From: Myxococcales bacterium
GTDB taxonomy: Bacteria > Myxococcota_A > Polyangia > Nannocystales > Nannocystaceae
Length of the DNA stretch: 64,000 nucleotides
NCBI GenBank assembly: GCA_020633315.1
Contig: JACKDV010000001.1
Coordinates: forward strand, 871,172-935,171
Reading direction: 5' to 3'
In this document: piece by piece, positions 1-8,920 of the stretch
Layout: each line of letters starts with the position of its first letter
Numbering within the stretch: the stretch's first letter is position 1
Notes under the pieces: model-generated
Databases searched by the model: none
The model's input: only the letters and a program-made list of their open reading frames with translations
Told to the model about the DNA's origin: nothing
Position numbers and translations under genes: made by a program

Positions 1-1326
1 GAGGGCGACGGCTGGCGCCACGAGATCACGGTGGAGCGGATCGGGCAGCGCCCGGTGATCGAGCCGGTGCAGGTGCTCGCCACCGAGCGCGGCGGCGAGG
101 CGCACTACCTGGTGTGGGACGGCGAGCTGGCGCCGCACAACGAGAGCCTCGCCACCGAGCCCCGCCAGGGCCTACACCGCTGGGAGCTGCACACCGCCCG
201 GCGGCTCCGCAGCGTGCGGGTGGACCCGCGCTCGCGACTGCTGCAGCAGCCACAGCCGCCCCACGACAACGTGGATCCCCGCTTCGACGATCGCCGGCCG
301 CCGCAGTACCGCTTCCTGTACACGGGGGCGGGGGTGAGCATCGCGGCCTCGGAGTTCGTCAACGCGACCACGCCTGCCTCGCGCTTCAACGCGATCGCGG
401 GCTTCGCCTCGTTCGAGACCAGCCTGCGCCGCGACCTGCGACGCACGGGGCACCTGCTGGTCTCCCGCGATCGCGAGACCAACCTGGGCCTGGGCGCGAG
501 CGTGAACCTGTGGTTCGGCGACAAGGTCAACAACCAGCGCCGGCGCTCGCGGGTGCGGCTGTCGCTCAACGGCTCGTGGCTCAACGAGAGCTCGCTCGAT
601 CCGCGGGGCGGGGTGCGGATGACCGAGCGGGTGGCCCTGGTCGACGACACGCGGCGCTTCGGCTGGTGGCCCGAGCGCGGGCGCTGGCTGTCGGTCTCGC
701 TCACGGGGCGCCACACCGTGCGCATCGACGGCCTGCCCGGCGACGTGCACGACGTGGTGGCCGGGGCCTCGTGGATCCAGCTGTGGCGCCTGGCCCACGA
801 CCACGTGCTGGCCACCGCGCTGTCGGGCGAGATGGTGTTCCCGCTGGTGGGCGGCAGCGAGTTCCGCAACCTCGCGCGCATGGGCGGCATCGGGGGGCTG
901 TCGGGCTACCTCGCCGACGAGATCTTCGGACGCGGCGTGGTGCTGGCCCAGGCCGAGTACCGCCACGTCTACGTCAACGACCTGCACCTGCCGCTGCTGC
1001 ACCTGGGGTACCTGCGCAGCCTGGGGGGCACCCTGTTCACCGGCACCGGCTCGGCCTCGTCGTGCGACGGCTTCGACGGATGGCTCGGCCCCAAGAGCTT
1101 CTACGGGCACGCCGGCTACGCCGCGGACGCGCGGCTGTCGATCTTCGGGGTCACGCCGCAGCTGTTCCGGGTGGAGGTCTCGGTGCCGCTGGTGCGGCGC
1201 GACACCACCTGCCTGGGCCAGTCGCTGCCCGGCTACCTCGGCGAGCGGCAGGGGCTGTCGCCCGAGGAGGTGCGCCAGGTGCTGCCGCGCTTCAACATCA
1301 ACGTGACCTTCCAGCAGACCTTCTAG
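1..1326 (+). CDS. C-terminal part of an outer-membrane beta-barrel protein (5' end outside window)
   Basis: The frame is open from the first base, so the start lies upstream and the GTG at 31 is internal. The visible 441 residues begin with a beta-rich segment containing a DPRSRLL-type turn and a DPRFDDRRPP linker. This resembles the end of an M1-peptidase-like domain passing into a barrel. The remainder has alternating aromatic and polar strands, several of them Tyr/Arg/Gly rich, and ends in Phe, as outer-membrane barrels usually do. It lies 15 bp upstream of the glycosyltransferase on the same strand, so the two may be co-transcribed. The barrel assignment is by sequence character only. The family (peptidase-barrel fusion or surface antigen) cannot be settled without the N-terminus. 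Confidence 0.6.
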   Translation, partial: EGDGWRHEITVERIGQRPVIEPVQVLATERGGEAHYLVWDGELAPHNESLATEPRQGLHRWELHTARRLRSVRVDPRSRLLQQPQPPHDNVDPRFDDRRPPQYRFLYTGAGVSIAASEFVNATTPASRFNAIAGFASFETSLRRDLRRTGHLLVSRDRETNLGLGASVNLWFGDKVNNQRRRSRVRLSLNGSWLNESSLDPRGGVRMTERVALVDDTRRFGWWPERGRWLSVSLTGRHTVRIDGLPGDVHDVVAGASWIQLWRLAHDHVLATALSGEMVFPLVGGSEFRNLARMGGIGGLSGYLADEIFGRGVVLAQAEYRHVYVNDLHLPLLHLGYLRSLGGTLFTGTGSASSCDGFDGWLGPKSFYGHAGYAADARLSIFGVTPQLFRVEVSVPLVRRDTTCLGQSLPGYLGERQGLSPEEVRQVLPRFNINVTFQQTF

Positions 1327-1341
1327 GGCGGGGACGAGGCG

Positions 1342-2922
1342 GTGGAGGAGCGACGACGACGAGCCTGGGCGGCCGCGCTGGCGCTGCTGGTGATCGGGGG
1401 GCTGTCGGCGTGGCTGCGGGCGCCCGGCTTCACCCAGGGGGGCTTCGCCTCGCACGATGTGGCCGGGATCCTCCACGGCGCCATGCTGCTGCACGACGGC
1501 GCGCTGCCCTACGTGGACAGCATCGAGCTCAAGGCGCCGGGCACCTTCTACCTGGCCGCGCTGCTGGCCGGGCCCGGCGGCACCGACATCGCCGCGTTCC
1601 AGGTGTGGGCCAACCTGTGGGCCCTGGCCTCGCTGGGAGTGGTGGCCGCGATCGCCTGGCGGCTGTGGGGACCGGCGGCCGCGGTGGTGGCCGCGCTGCT
1701 CTACGGGCTGCACGACGCCCACCTCGACAGCATGGACGCCAACTACGTCACCTGGGCCCAGCTCCCGCTGGTGGCGGCCGTGGGCGCGGCGCTGGTGGCC
1801 CCGCGGGCGGCCACGCGGCGGCGCGAGCTGGGCTGGTGGGTGGCCGCGGGGCTGCTCGCGGGCGCGGCCGCGCTGCTCAAGCGTCCGGCCGGGGTGGGGG
1901 GCGTGGTGGTGATGGCCATGGCGCTGTGGCCCGGCGCCGGCGAGCGCACGTCGATCAAGGCGCGGGTCCTGGCCGTGCTCGCCGGAGGGCTGGGCTCGCA
2001 CCTGCCCGTCGCGCTGCACTACGCGGCCGCGGGCGAGCTGGGGGCGCTGGTCGACGGCTACCTGCGCAGCCGCTGGGGCATGCGCTACGTGAGCCAGGGC
2101 GGCGAGCCCTTCGGCCTGGCCGCGATCGAGGAGGGCATGCTCGCGACCGCGTTCTTCGTGGCGCTGCCGCTGGCCCTGGCCCTGTTCGCCGCGGTGCCCC
2201 CCCGCGATCGCGAGGCCCGGCGGATCACCATGGGCCTGGCGCTGTGGTCGTTGGGCACGCTGGCGGTGGCGTGGGTGGGCCTGCGCTTCTACAAGGGCTA
2301 CTTCCTCGCCGTCTCGGCTCCGCTGTGCCTGTGGGCCGCCGCGCCCTGGGGGCTGCTGGGCGCCTCGTGCCGGGTGCGTCGCTGGGGCCGGTGGGTGCTG
2401 CTGCTCCCGGCGCTGCTGCTGGCGCTGCGGCAGCTCGCGGTGCTCGAGCACCAGCGCGTGGATCGGGACCGTCCCCACGACCAGGGCGGCCGGGTGATCG
2501 CCAAGGTGGTGAGCGGTGATCGGCGCCCCGGCGATCGCATCTGGGTGTGGGGCTGGCACCTGTGGGACGTGTATCCGCTGACGGGGATGCGCTCGGCCTC
2601 GCGGGTCTACAAGTCGCTGGGGCTGCTCACCCCGCCCAACGACGACACCTGGCGGCGGCCCGCGTCGCGACTGCGCTTCGTGGACGGCGAGGCGGCGGCG
2701 ATCCTGCTGGAGGATCTCCAGGCCAGCCGCCCCGCGTGGATCGTGCTGGGCTCCACGGTGCCGCGGGCGGAGTTCCGGGCGCTCAACGACTTCCTGCGCG
2801 AGCACTACCTGCTCGAGCGCAAGGTGAGGCTGGGGCGGGTGCAGTTCTGGCACCGTCGCGATCGCGCGCAGGCCCAGCGCGCGGCCGCGGCGGCCCGCCG
2901 AGCCGAGCCCGCCGCCCCGTGA
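1342..2922 (+). CDS. Membrane glycosyltransferase of the PMT/ArnT (GT39/GT83-like) type
   Basis: A 526-residue polytopic membrane protein with roughly ten hydrophobic segments. The first periplasmic loop carries a SHD motif and then LPYVDSIELKAPG (about residues 35-68). This acidic loop pattern is typical of GT-C enzymes that use lipid-linked sugars (PMT, ArnT and relatives). The last ~150 residues form a soluble domain containing a WVWGWHLWDVYPLTG stretch, as seen in related dolichyl/undecaprenyl-sugar transferases. The start is GTG at 1342, preceded by a purine-rich stretch and following the upstream stop by 15 bp. The likely role is to transfer a sugar from an undecaprenyl carrier to an envelope acceptor. 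The acceptor and sugar are unknown. Confidence 0.7.
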   Translation: MEERRRRAWAAALALLVIGGLSAWLRAPGFTQGGFASHDVAGILHGAMLLHDGALPYVDSIELKAPGTFYLAALLAGPGGTDIAAFQVWANLWALASLGVVAAIAWRLWGPAAAVVAALLYGLHDAHLDSMDANYVTWAQLPLVAAVGAALVAPRAATRRRELGWWVAAGLLAGAAALLKRPAGVGGVVVMAMALWPGAGERTSIKARVLAVLAGGLGSHLPVALHYAAAGELGALVDGYLRSRWGMRYVSQGGEPFGLAAIEEGMLATAFFVALPLALALFAAVPPRDREARRITMGLALWSLGTLAVAWVGLRFYKGYFLAVSAPLCLWAAAPWGLLGASCRVRRWGRWVLLLPALLLALRQLAVLEHQRVDRDRPHDQGGRVIAKVVSGDRRPGDRIWVWGWHLWDVYPLTGMRSASRVYKSLGLLTPPNDDTWRRPASRLRFVDGEAAAILLEDLQASRPAWIVLGSTVPRAEFRALNDFLREHYLLERKVRLGRVQFWHRRDRAQAQRAAAAARRAEPAAP

Positions 2923-2936
2923 GGGCGCCGGCTTTC

Positions 2937-2953
2937 CCCCCGCGGAGCGGGGG
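2937..2953. terminator. Hairpin between convergent genes, candidate terminator
   Basis: A perfect 7-bp GC stem (CCCCCGC / GCGGGGG) with a GGA loop lies 14 bp after the glycosyltransferase stop. A convergent lipoprotein gene ends about 190 bp further on. No U-tract follows, so it may act as a barrier or a factor-dependent end rather than a classical intrinsic terminator. Confidence 0.4.
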
Positions 2954-3146
2954 CGCTAGGCTGGATCGAGATCGGTCGCAGCCATGTGGAGGCCCTCGCG
3001 GATCGGTGCTGGGCTCATCGCCAGCGTTCGTCGGGAGGACCCCTTCCAGCGCGACCCGGCGCTCATCGAGGAGCGGGCGATCCACCGAGGCGCTGACCCG
3101 CATGGTCGCGCGCCGGCCGGTGCCGCTGGTGCAGTGACACGCGGGA

Positions 3147-3728
3147 TCAGTCCTTGGTCAACCAGAAGGTCCCGCGCGCGGCCCCCAGGCGCCAGTGGCC
3201 CTCGATGCGACGACCGGCCTCGTCCAGGGTGCCCACGTAGAGCACCGAGTGCGTCGCGCTGCCGGTGCGGTAGGTCTTGAGCAGCACCACGCGCCCCGAG
3301 GCATAGGCGTCGCCGGTGAGACCGGCCTCGAGCTCGGAGTAGCCGTAGACGTAGGAGAAGGTGTTGGGCTCCGTGGTCGAGCCGCTGATTGTCCCGTCGC
3401 TCGCCTCGAGCTCGGCCTGGAAGGAGACCGGCCCGCTGCTGTCGCCGTCGTACTCGCCCCGCCAGTGACCGCGCAGGCGTCGATCGATCTCGGGGTCGCG
3501 CTCGTCGGGCTTGGCCGCCGCGGCCTCGCAGGTCTCGGTGATCTTGGCGCCCAGGCGGGTCGCCAGCGGCACGCGGGCCTCGGGACACTTGGTGGCCTCC
3601 GGCACGGCCTCGCCCGTGGGCTCGACCTTCGCGGCGCTTGCGCTGGGCTCGGCGGTGGTCGATCCCTCGTCGGCGCAGCCCCCCTGGGCCATGCCCATGG
3701 CCAGCCCGATCCCGAGCATCCTTCGCAT
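3147..3728 (-). CDS. Predicted lipoprotein, function unknown
   Basis: A 193-residue protein. The start is set at ATG 3728 because it gives a short hydrophobic leader followed by MAQGGC, a weak lipobox with Cys18. Longer readings in this frame would run into the vWA gene region. After a Glu/Pro/Ala-rich linker (about residues 20-50), the C-terminal half (about 85-193) is a compact beta-type domain. It has GHWRGEYDG near its beginning and GHWRLG...GTFWLTKD at its end, two similar GHWR edges that suggest a lipocalin- or heparinase-like beta fold. It is transcribed alone and diverges from the vWA gene. I do not recognise the family. Confidence 0.6.
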   Translation of the reverse strand: MRRMLGIGLAMGMAQGGCADEGSTTAEPSASAAKVEPTGEAVPEATKCPEARVPLATRLGAKITETCEAAAAKPDERDPEIDRRLRGHWRGEYDGDSSGPVSFQAELEASDGTISGSTTEPNTFSYVYGYSELEAGLTGDAYASGRVVLLKTYRTGSATHSVLYVGTLDEAGRRIEGHWRLGAARGTFWLTKD

Positions 3729-3882
3729 GGGGTCGCAGCATAGCGATCGAAGCCGCTGCGTGCCCGTGACGGCTGCATCCGCGCTACGCTGCGCAGAGCG
3801 CGGAGATCCTCCGCGGCCAGATCGACGACGGAGGTGGTGCGTATCGACGTCGGTCGCGGCCCCCGCGCGGAGACCCATCGCC

Positions 3883-5391
3883 ATGAAGCTCGGAACGGTA
3901 GCGTTATTGTCCACCCTCGGCATGGCCCTCACCAGCGTCAGCGTCTGGGCGCTGACCCCCGAGGGTGGGGGACCCGGCGCGCCCGTCCCTGCCGCCGCTC
4001 CGGCCGTCACCGGACCGTCGAGCCAGGGGGCACGGGCGGGCGGGGGACTGCTCGCGGGGCTGGTCGGCGATGACGGCGACGCGAGCTTCACCTCGGGCTC
4101 CACCCTGATGCTCGAGGGACGCCTGGGCCACGCGGTCCTCGAGGCGCAGCGCGACAACGAGACCTTCCTGATGCTCAACGTCAGCGGAGCCACCGAGGAC
4201 CTCGCGAGCGCCTCGGCCCCGGTGAACCTGTCGATCGTGATCGACCGCTCTCGCTCGATGGAGGGGCGTCGCCTCGAGAACGCGCTGTCGGCCGCGCGGG
4301 GCATGGTGCGGCGGCTCCGGGACGGCGACACGGTCAGCGTGGTCACCTACAACACGGAGACCTCGGTGGTGGTGCCGGCCACCGTGCTCGACCGCCGCTC
4401 GCGGGACGACGTGCTGTTCGCCCTGCGCGGCATCGAGGCCCGCGGCCACACCTGCATCTCGTGCGGCGTGGACGCGGGCCTGGTCGCGATGGGGCGCCGC
4501 GCCGGAGTCTCGCGCATGCTGCTGCTGAGCGACGGCGAGGCCAACACGGGCATCCGCGACGTGGGCGGCTTCCAGCTCATGGCCGAGCAGGCCCGCGGCC
4601 GCGACGTGTCGATCAGCACCATCGGCGTGGACGTGGACTACAACGAGCGGGTGATGTTCGCCCTGGCGCAGAGCTCCAACGGCCGCCACTACTTCGTGTC
4701 GGACGAGGCCAGCCTGCCGCGGATCTTCGACGCCGAGCTCGACAGCCTGGTGCGCACCGTGGCCAGCCGAGCCGAGGTGGAGATCGACCTCGCGCCCGGC
4801 GTCACCATGCTCGAGGTGCTCGACCGCAGCTTCACCCGCGACGGCAACCGCGTGCTCGTGCCCTTCGGCGCCTTCGCCCAGGGCGAGAACAAGACCCTGC
4901 TCATGCGCCTGCGGGTCCCTCGGGGCGAGGTGGGCGACCGCCCGGTGGCCGAGGTGCGCATGCGCTACGAGGACCTCACCCGCAACCGTCCCGGCTCGTG
5001 CGAGGGCTCGCTCATCGCCCGGCTCAGCGACGACGCGGCGAAGGTCTCGCCCCTCGATCCCATCGTGGAGGCCCGGGTGGCCCGCTCGGAGACCTCGGCC
5101 GCGCTGGTGCGCGCCAACGAGCTGTTCAGCGAGGGCGACATCGAGGCGGCCCGCCGCACCCTCGACTCGAGCCGCGGCCGCATCCGCAACCGCCAGTCGG
5201 CGGCGCACACCCGGGCCAGCTCGGCGGACCAGCCCGCCATCGACGAGGACTTCGCGCGCCAGCTCAGCACCCTCGAGGAGGCCGAGCAGGGCTTCGGAGC
5301 CGCCGCGGCGGAGCCTGCCCCCGCCAGCAGCCGCAAGGGCAAGGCCCAGGTCCGCAGCAACGCCGGCGTGCTCGACGAGCTGGGGCTGTAG
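3883..5391 (+). CDS. Secreted von Willebrand factor A domain protein
   Basis: A 502-residue protein with an N-terminal signal peptide (about residues 1-24, LLSTLGMALTSVSVWA). It has a Pro/Ala/Gly-rich linker and then a vWA domain from about residue 112. The metal-ion-dependent adhesion site is complete in its first element, DRSRS (D121-S125), and a later SDGEAN supplies the conserved Asp. A CxxC pair (HTCISCGVDAG) sits between them. The C-terminal region is helical and ends in a Lys/Arg-rich tail. The layout matches the YfbK-like group of bacterial vWA proteins. Metal-dependent protein binding in the periplasm or at the surface is the likely activity. The start at ATG 3883 is chosen because it gives the signal peptide. 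Confidence 0.8.
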   Translation: MKLGTVALLSTLGMALTSVSVWALTPEGGGPGAPVPAAAPAVTGPSSQGARAGGGLLAGLVGDDGDASFTSGSTLMLEGRLGHAVLEAQRDNETFLMLNVSGATEDLASASAPVNLSIVIDRSRSMEGRRLENALSAARGMVRRLRDGDTVSVVTYNTETSVVVPATVLDRRSRDDVLFALRGIEARGHTCISCGVDAGLVAMGRRAGVSRMLLLSDGEANTGIRDVGGFQLMAEQARGRDVSISTIGVDVDYNERVMFALAQSSNGRHYFVSDEASLPRIFDAELDSLVRTVASRAEVEIDLAPGVTMLEVLDRSFTRDGNRVLVPFGAFAQGENKTLLMRLRVPRGEVGDRPVAEVRMRYEDLTRNRPGSCEGSLIARLSDDAAKVSPLDPIVEARVARSETSAALVRANELFSEGDIEAARRTLDSSRGRIRNRQSAAHTRASSADQPAIDEDFARQLSTLEEAEQGFGAAAAEPAPASSRKGKAQVRSNAGVLDELGL

Positions 5392-5412
5392 GTCGGCACG
5401 ACAGCGCGTGAC

Positions 5413-5440
5413 CCGGGCAGCCGTGCTGGGGGATGCCCGG
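5413..5440. terminator. Inverted repeat downstream of vWA gene
   Basis: CCGGGCA at 5413-5419 pairs with TGCCCGG at 5434-5440 (7 bp, 14-nt loop), starting about 20 bp after the vWA stop codon. It is a candidate terminator or attenuator ahead of the zinc-ribbon gene. No T-run is present. Confidence 0.3.
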
Positions 5441-5527
5441 CAGGGCCGGGCCCCTCGCCACCACGGGCCTTTCCGCTCCGTACCCTGTTCTTCGGGCGCC
5501 GGGCGGGTATCATCGCGGGCTCCAACA

Positions 5528-5995
5528 ATGCAGGTTGCAGTCGGAAAGGACGTCGAGGCGGTCTGCCGCAAGTGCGGTGAGGTGTGGCACGTGATCATGG
5601 CCATGGACGGGTCGAAGATCACCCGGGTCCAGTGCAAGCAGTGCATGGCCTACCACCGCTACCGCCCCCCGGAGGGCGAGGCACGGGTGGATGTCAGCCC
5701 GGGCTCGCGTCGCAAGACGGCCCCGGCCACCCGCACCAAGACCACCACCGCGTCCTCCTCGCGCAAGAAGTCCTCGAAGAAGAAGTCCTCGCGCAAGGCG
5801 AGCTTCGACGAGCCGCTGGTGGAGCCCGATCTCTCGCGCCCGATCCGCCCCTACAAGATGAGCGAGCGCTACCTGCCCGGCGACCGCGTGCAACACCCCA
5901 AGTTCGGCGAGGGGGTGGTCGAGATGCTGCCCGGCGACGGCAAGATGAACGTCTTCTTCGAGGACGGTCGCCGCACCCTGGCCCACGATCGCTGA
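5528..5995 (+). CDS. Zinc-ribbon protein with basic linker and C-terminal DUF3553-like domain
   Basis: A 155-residue protein. The N-terminal ~45 residues contain two Cys pairs (CRKC and CKQC) spaced like a small zinc ribbon. A Lys/Ser/Thr-rich linker follows (about 60-98, with repeated KKSS runs). The C-terminus (about 115-155) reads LPGDRVQHPKFGEGVV and then an acidic FEDG turn. That pattern matches the short beta-barrel found at the end of UvrD-like helicases and in CarD-like proteins (DUF3553 type). ATG 5528 is preferred over upstream starts because the conserved ribbon begins immediately. Nucleic-acid or RNA-polymerase binding is the likely role. This is inferred from domain types, not shown. 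Confidence 0.65.
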   Translation: MQVAVGKDVEAVCRKCGEVWHVIMAMDGSKITRVQCKQCMAYHRYRPPEGEARVDVSPGSRRKTAPATRTKTTTASSSRKKSSKKKSSRKASFDEPLVEPDLSRPIRPYKMSERYLPGDRVQHPKFGEGVVEMLPGDGKMNVFFEDGRRTLAHDR

Positions 5996-6003
5996 GGACG
6001 CGC

Positions 6004-6045
6004 AGCGCCGGGCCGCCCGCCCGTCCCGGGGCGGCCGGGAGCGCT
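6004..6045. terminator. Strong hairpin between convergent genes, candidate bidirectional terminator
   Basis: GGCCGCCC (6011-6018) pairs perfectly with GGGCGGCC (6029-6036). It is framed by an outer AGCGC/GCGCT pair (6004-6008 and 6041-6045). It sits in the 67-bp gap between the stop codons of the convergent zinc-ribbon and BolA genes, the expected place for a shared terminator. Confidence 0.5.
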
Positions 6046-6062
6046 CCTCGCCGCCGATCGGA

Positions 6063-6380
6063 TCAGGCCTCGGCCTTGCTGCCGCCGCGGCAGGGCGGCG
6101 ACCTGGGAATCTCGCCGCCGCGCTCCAGCCACTGCGTCGGGGTGTAGGCGTGGATCGCCAGCGCATGCACCCCGCCGCGCAGCTCCTCGGCCAGGGTCTC
6201 GTTGACCAGGCGGTGGCGCCGGATGAGCGGCAGCCCCTCGAAGCGCTCGGCCACCACCACCACCTTGAAGTGGCTCTCGGTGGCCGGGCCGCTGTGGCGG
6301 TGGCTCTCGTTGATCACCTCGAGGGCGGCGGGCGCCAGCGCGTCGACGAGCTTGTCGTGGATGGTCTGCTGCACGGACAT
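6063..6380 (-). CDS. BolA family protein
   Basis: A 105-residue protein of normal BolA length. Recognisable blocks are the HSGPATESHFKVVVV strand and loop (about residues 29-43), RHRLVNETL (about 55-63) and VHALAIHAYTP (about 71-81). BolA proteins bind glutaredoxins and take part in iron-sulfur cluster handling or stress regulation. The gene follows the Fe-S oxidoreductase on the same strand. A GTG at 6389 would overlap the oxidoreductase stop by four bases, while the ATG at 6380 gives the usual N-terminus, so the ATG is used here. The neighbour with many clusters fits a link to Fe-S metabolism. The C-terminal 20 residues (RSPPCRGG...) are not part of the conserved domain. Confidence 0.9.
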   Translation of the reverse strand: MSVQQTIHDKLVDALAPAALEVINESHRHSGPATESHFKVVVVAERFEGLPLIRRHRLVNETLAEELRGGVHALAIHAYTPTQWLERGGEIPRSPPCRGGSKAEA

Positions 6381-6385
6381 GGCGA

Positions 6386-8653
6386 TCACTGGGCGGCGTC
6401 GCCCGCCTCGTCACCAGCGGGGGCGACCTCGGGCAGCGGGGGCAGGGCGGCGGCCACCACCTCGGCGATGTCGAGCACCTCGATCTCCTCGTCCTTGTCG
6501 AAGTGCTTCACCCCGTCGCTGAGCATGGTCTTGCAGAACGGGCAGGCGACCGCGACCGCGTCCACGCCGGCGTCGATCACCTCCTTGGCCCGGTTGACGT
6601 TGACCCGCTTGTCGGGCTCCTCCTCCATCCACATGCGAGCCCCCCCCGCGCCGCAGCAGAAGCCGTGCCGGCGGCTGCGCTCGAGCTCGATCAGCTCGCG
6701 CCCGTTGGCGGCCACGAGCGCCCGCCGCGGCTCGTCGTAGATGCCGTTCCAGCGGCCGATGTAGCAGCTGTCGTGGTAGGTCAGCTTGCGCTGCTGCATG
6801 GGTGCGCTCACCCGGAGCTTGCCGCTGTCGATGAGGTGCGTGATGAGCCGGCTGTGGTGGATCACCTCGTACTTGCCGCCGAACTGCGGGTACTCGTTGG
6901 CCAGGGTGTGGAAGCAGTGCGGGCAGCTGGCGATGATCTTCTTGACCCCCGCCTCGTTGAGCATCTCCACGTTGGCCTTGGCGAGCATCTGGAAGGCCAT
7001 CTCGTTGCCGCCGCGGCGCAGGGTGTCGCCGGTGCAGGGCTCGTCCTCGCCGAGCACCGCGTAGCTCACCCCGGCCGCTTCCAGGCAGCGCACCAGCGCG
7101 CGGGTGGGCTTGCGGCTCACGTCGCTGTAGCTGCCTGCGCAGCCCACGAACAGCAGGTACTCGGCGTCGGGGTTGTCGGCGATGGTGGGGATCTCCAGGT
7201 CGCTGGCCCACTTCATGCGATCGGAGGCGGGCAGGCCCCAGGGGTTGTTCGAGCTCTCGATGTTGCCGAAGGTGTTGGCCAGCTCGCCCGGGGTGCGCCC
7301 CGTCTCGTCGTTGAGCACGATGTGCGTGCGCATCTGGACGATCTTGAGCGGGTGGTCGATGAACACCGGGCAGACCTCCTGGCAGGCACCGCAGGTGGTG
7401 CAGGCCCAGAGGGTCTCGTCCTTGATCCGCCCGCCCACCAGCGGCGGCATGGCCTCGAGCTCCTGCTTGATCGCCTCCACCTGGTCGACCAGGGGCTTGG
7501 TGGCCTGGTCGTTGCCGGCGGCCTCCCACGCCTGCATGCGCTTCTCGAGCGCGGCCGCCTCGGGGGTGTCGTCCTCGGGGGGCAGGGGCTCGATGCCCGG
7601 CGCGGGGATGTCGGTGGAGACCCCGATCTTCTTGGTGAGCGAGTGGATGTCGATCACCTTGAACCCGCGCTCCTTCATCTCGTCCTTGAGGTCGTGGACG
7701 AGGTGCATGGGCGACAGCGGCTTGGCGGTGGCGAAGGCCGGGCAGTAGGTGGTGCAGCGGGCACACTCGGTGCACGCGTAGTTGTCCAGCAGGCTCTTCC
7801 AGCTGAAGTCCTCCACCTTGCCCACGCCCCAGTTCTCGGTGAGCGGCTGGGCGTCGGGATCGTCGTCGGCCCCGTCGAAGAGCTGGAGCTTGGGCATCAC
7901 CATCCGCTGGCCCTGGTCGCGCAGCAGGATGTTGGGGCCCGAGCCGAGCACGTGCATGTGCTTGGACCAGGGCAGGTAGTTGAGGAAGCCCAGCAGGATG
8001 AGCACGTGGCCCCACCAGTGCATCTCGGAGGCGACGCCTGCCCACTGCGGATCGTAGCTGGAGACGAGCTGGCTGCCGCCCACGCTGAACAGGCCCAGCG
8101 CCTGGCCGAGCAGGGTGGCCACCGGCTGGAAGCGATCGCCGTGACCCTCGTGGGCCATGGCCCAGGCGTGGTGCCCGTAGTGGGTGAGCACCAGGGTCAT
8201 GATGGCGCCCAGGATCAGCATGGCGTCGAGGTTGGCCGGCACGAAGCTGGGCTTGATCACCAGCCGCCGCACCAGCGCGTAGGCGATGGCCACGAAGACC
8301 ACTGCGTTCATCACGTCCACGCCCAGGCGGATGCCCGCGTAGAGGGTGTCGCCGAAGATCGTGCCCAGGGTGAGCCACTGGCCGAACAGGCCGCTGACGA
8401 ACATCTCGACCGACGCCACGGTCAGCACCAGGAAGCCCCAGTAGATGGCCAGGTGGTGCAGGCTCGAGCGCTCCTCCATCACCTTGCGCTGCCCGAAGAA
8501 GAACTTGAGCAGGCTGCCGATGCGCTGGCCCCAGGTCTCGGGCAGCCCCGAGGGCCGGCCCAGCATCACCACCCGCGCGAAGCGCGAGACGTTGTAGAGG
8601 AACAGCAGGTTGGCGGCGACGAAGACGACGGCGAATGCGAGTTGCTTGACCAT
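6386..8653 (-). CDS. Membrane-bound Fe-S oxidoreductase (HdrD/EtfD-like, two CCG domains)
   Basis: A 755-residue protein. The N-terminus carries about six hydrophobic segments with several His residues (HYGHHAW, EMHWWGH), resembling a NarI-like cytochrome b membrane module. Two four-cysteine ferredoxin clusters follow: CTECARCTTYCP near residue 295 and CTTCGACQEVCP near residue 420. The C-terminus has two cysteine-rich CCG domains, the second with a CCGAGG signature. This order matches the HdrD-like Fe-S oxidoreductases that pass electrons between electron-transfer flavoprotein or acyl-CoA oxidation and the quinone pool. Etf genes are not visible in this window, so the partner is inferred from the family. 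A BolA gene follows 5 bp downstream. Confidence 0.85.
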   Translation of the reverse strand: MVKQLAFAVVFVAANLLFLYNVSRFARVVMLGRPSGLPETWGQRIGSLLKFFFGQRKVMEERSSLHHLAIYWGFLVLTVASVEMFVSGLFGQWLTLGTIFGDTLYAGIRLGVDVMNAVVFVAIAYALVRRLVIKPSFVPANLDAMLILGAIMTLVLTHYGHHAWAMAHEGHGDRFQPVATLLGQALGLFSVGGSQLVSSYDPQWAGVASEMHWWGHVLILLGFLNYLPWSKHMHVLGSGPNILLRDQGQRMVMPKLQLFDGADDDPDAQPLTENWGVGKVEDFSWKSLLDNYACTECARCTTYCPAFATAKPLSPMHLVHDLKDEMKERGFKVIDIHSLTKKIGVSTDIPAPGIEPLPPEDDTPEAAALEKRMQAWEAAGNDQATKPLVDQVEAIKQELEAMPPLVGGRIKDETLWACTTCGACQEVCPVFIDHPLKIVQMRTHIVLNDETGRTPGELANTFGNIESSNNPWGLPASDRMKWASDLEIPTIADNPDAEYLLFVGCAGSYSDVSRKPTRALVRCLEAAGVSYAVLGEDEPCTGDTLRRGGNEMAFQMLAKANVEMLNEAGVKKIIASCPHCFHTLANEYPQFGGKYEVIHHSRLITHLIDSGKLRVSAPMQQRKLTYHDSCYIGRWNGIYDEPRRALVAANGRELIELERSRRHGFCCGAGGARMWMEEEPDKRVNVNRAKEVIDAGVDAVAVACPFCKTMLSDGVKHFDKDEEIEVLDIAEVVAAALPPLPEVAPAGDEAGDAAQ

Positions 8654-8920
8654 GCGCGTGCTCGGGGCGGCTTGCTCGGGCGGCTCTTGCTCGGAGCGGT
8701 GGGGCTCGGCGCCTGCCGGGGGAGACGATCCTGACCGACCGGTAGGGACCTTCTAGCTGGCCTATACCACACCCACGGGGTGGCGGCTGCCCCCGTTGCA
8801 CCGCCATCGAGAATCCCAGTGCGGTCGGCGCCGCCTGGGCCCAGGAGGCCCGGGCGAGGGCCTCGGGCGGCTCCCAGCGCTCTCCCGAGTGCCTGCGCCC
8901 GTGGCGCGGCGTAGGATGAT

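Noticed and set aside
172..2853. A very long minus-strand frame opposite the barrel and glycosyltransferase genes
   Set aside because: High GC content leaves antisense frames open. The translation is low-complexity Arg/His/Gln/Pro with no protein character, while the plus strand encodes clear membrane proteins.
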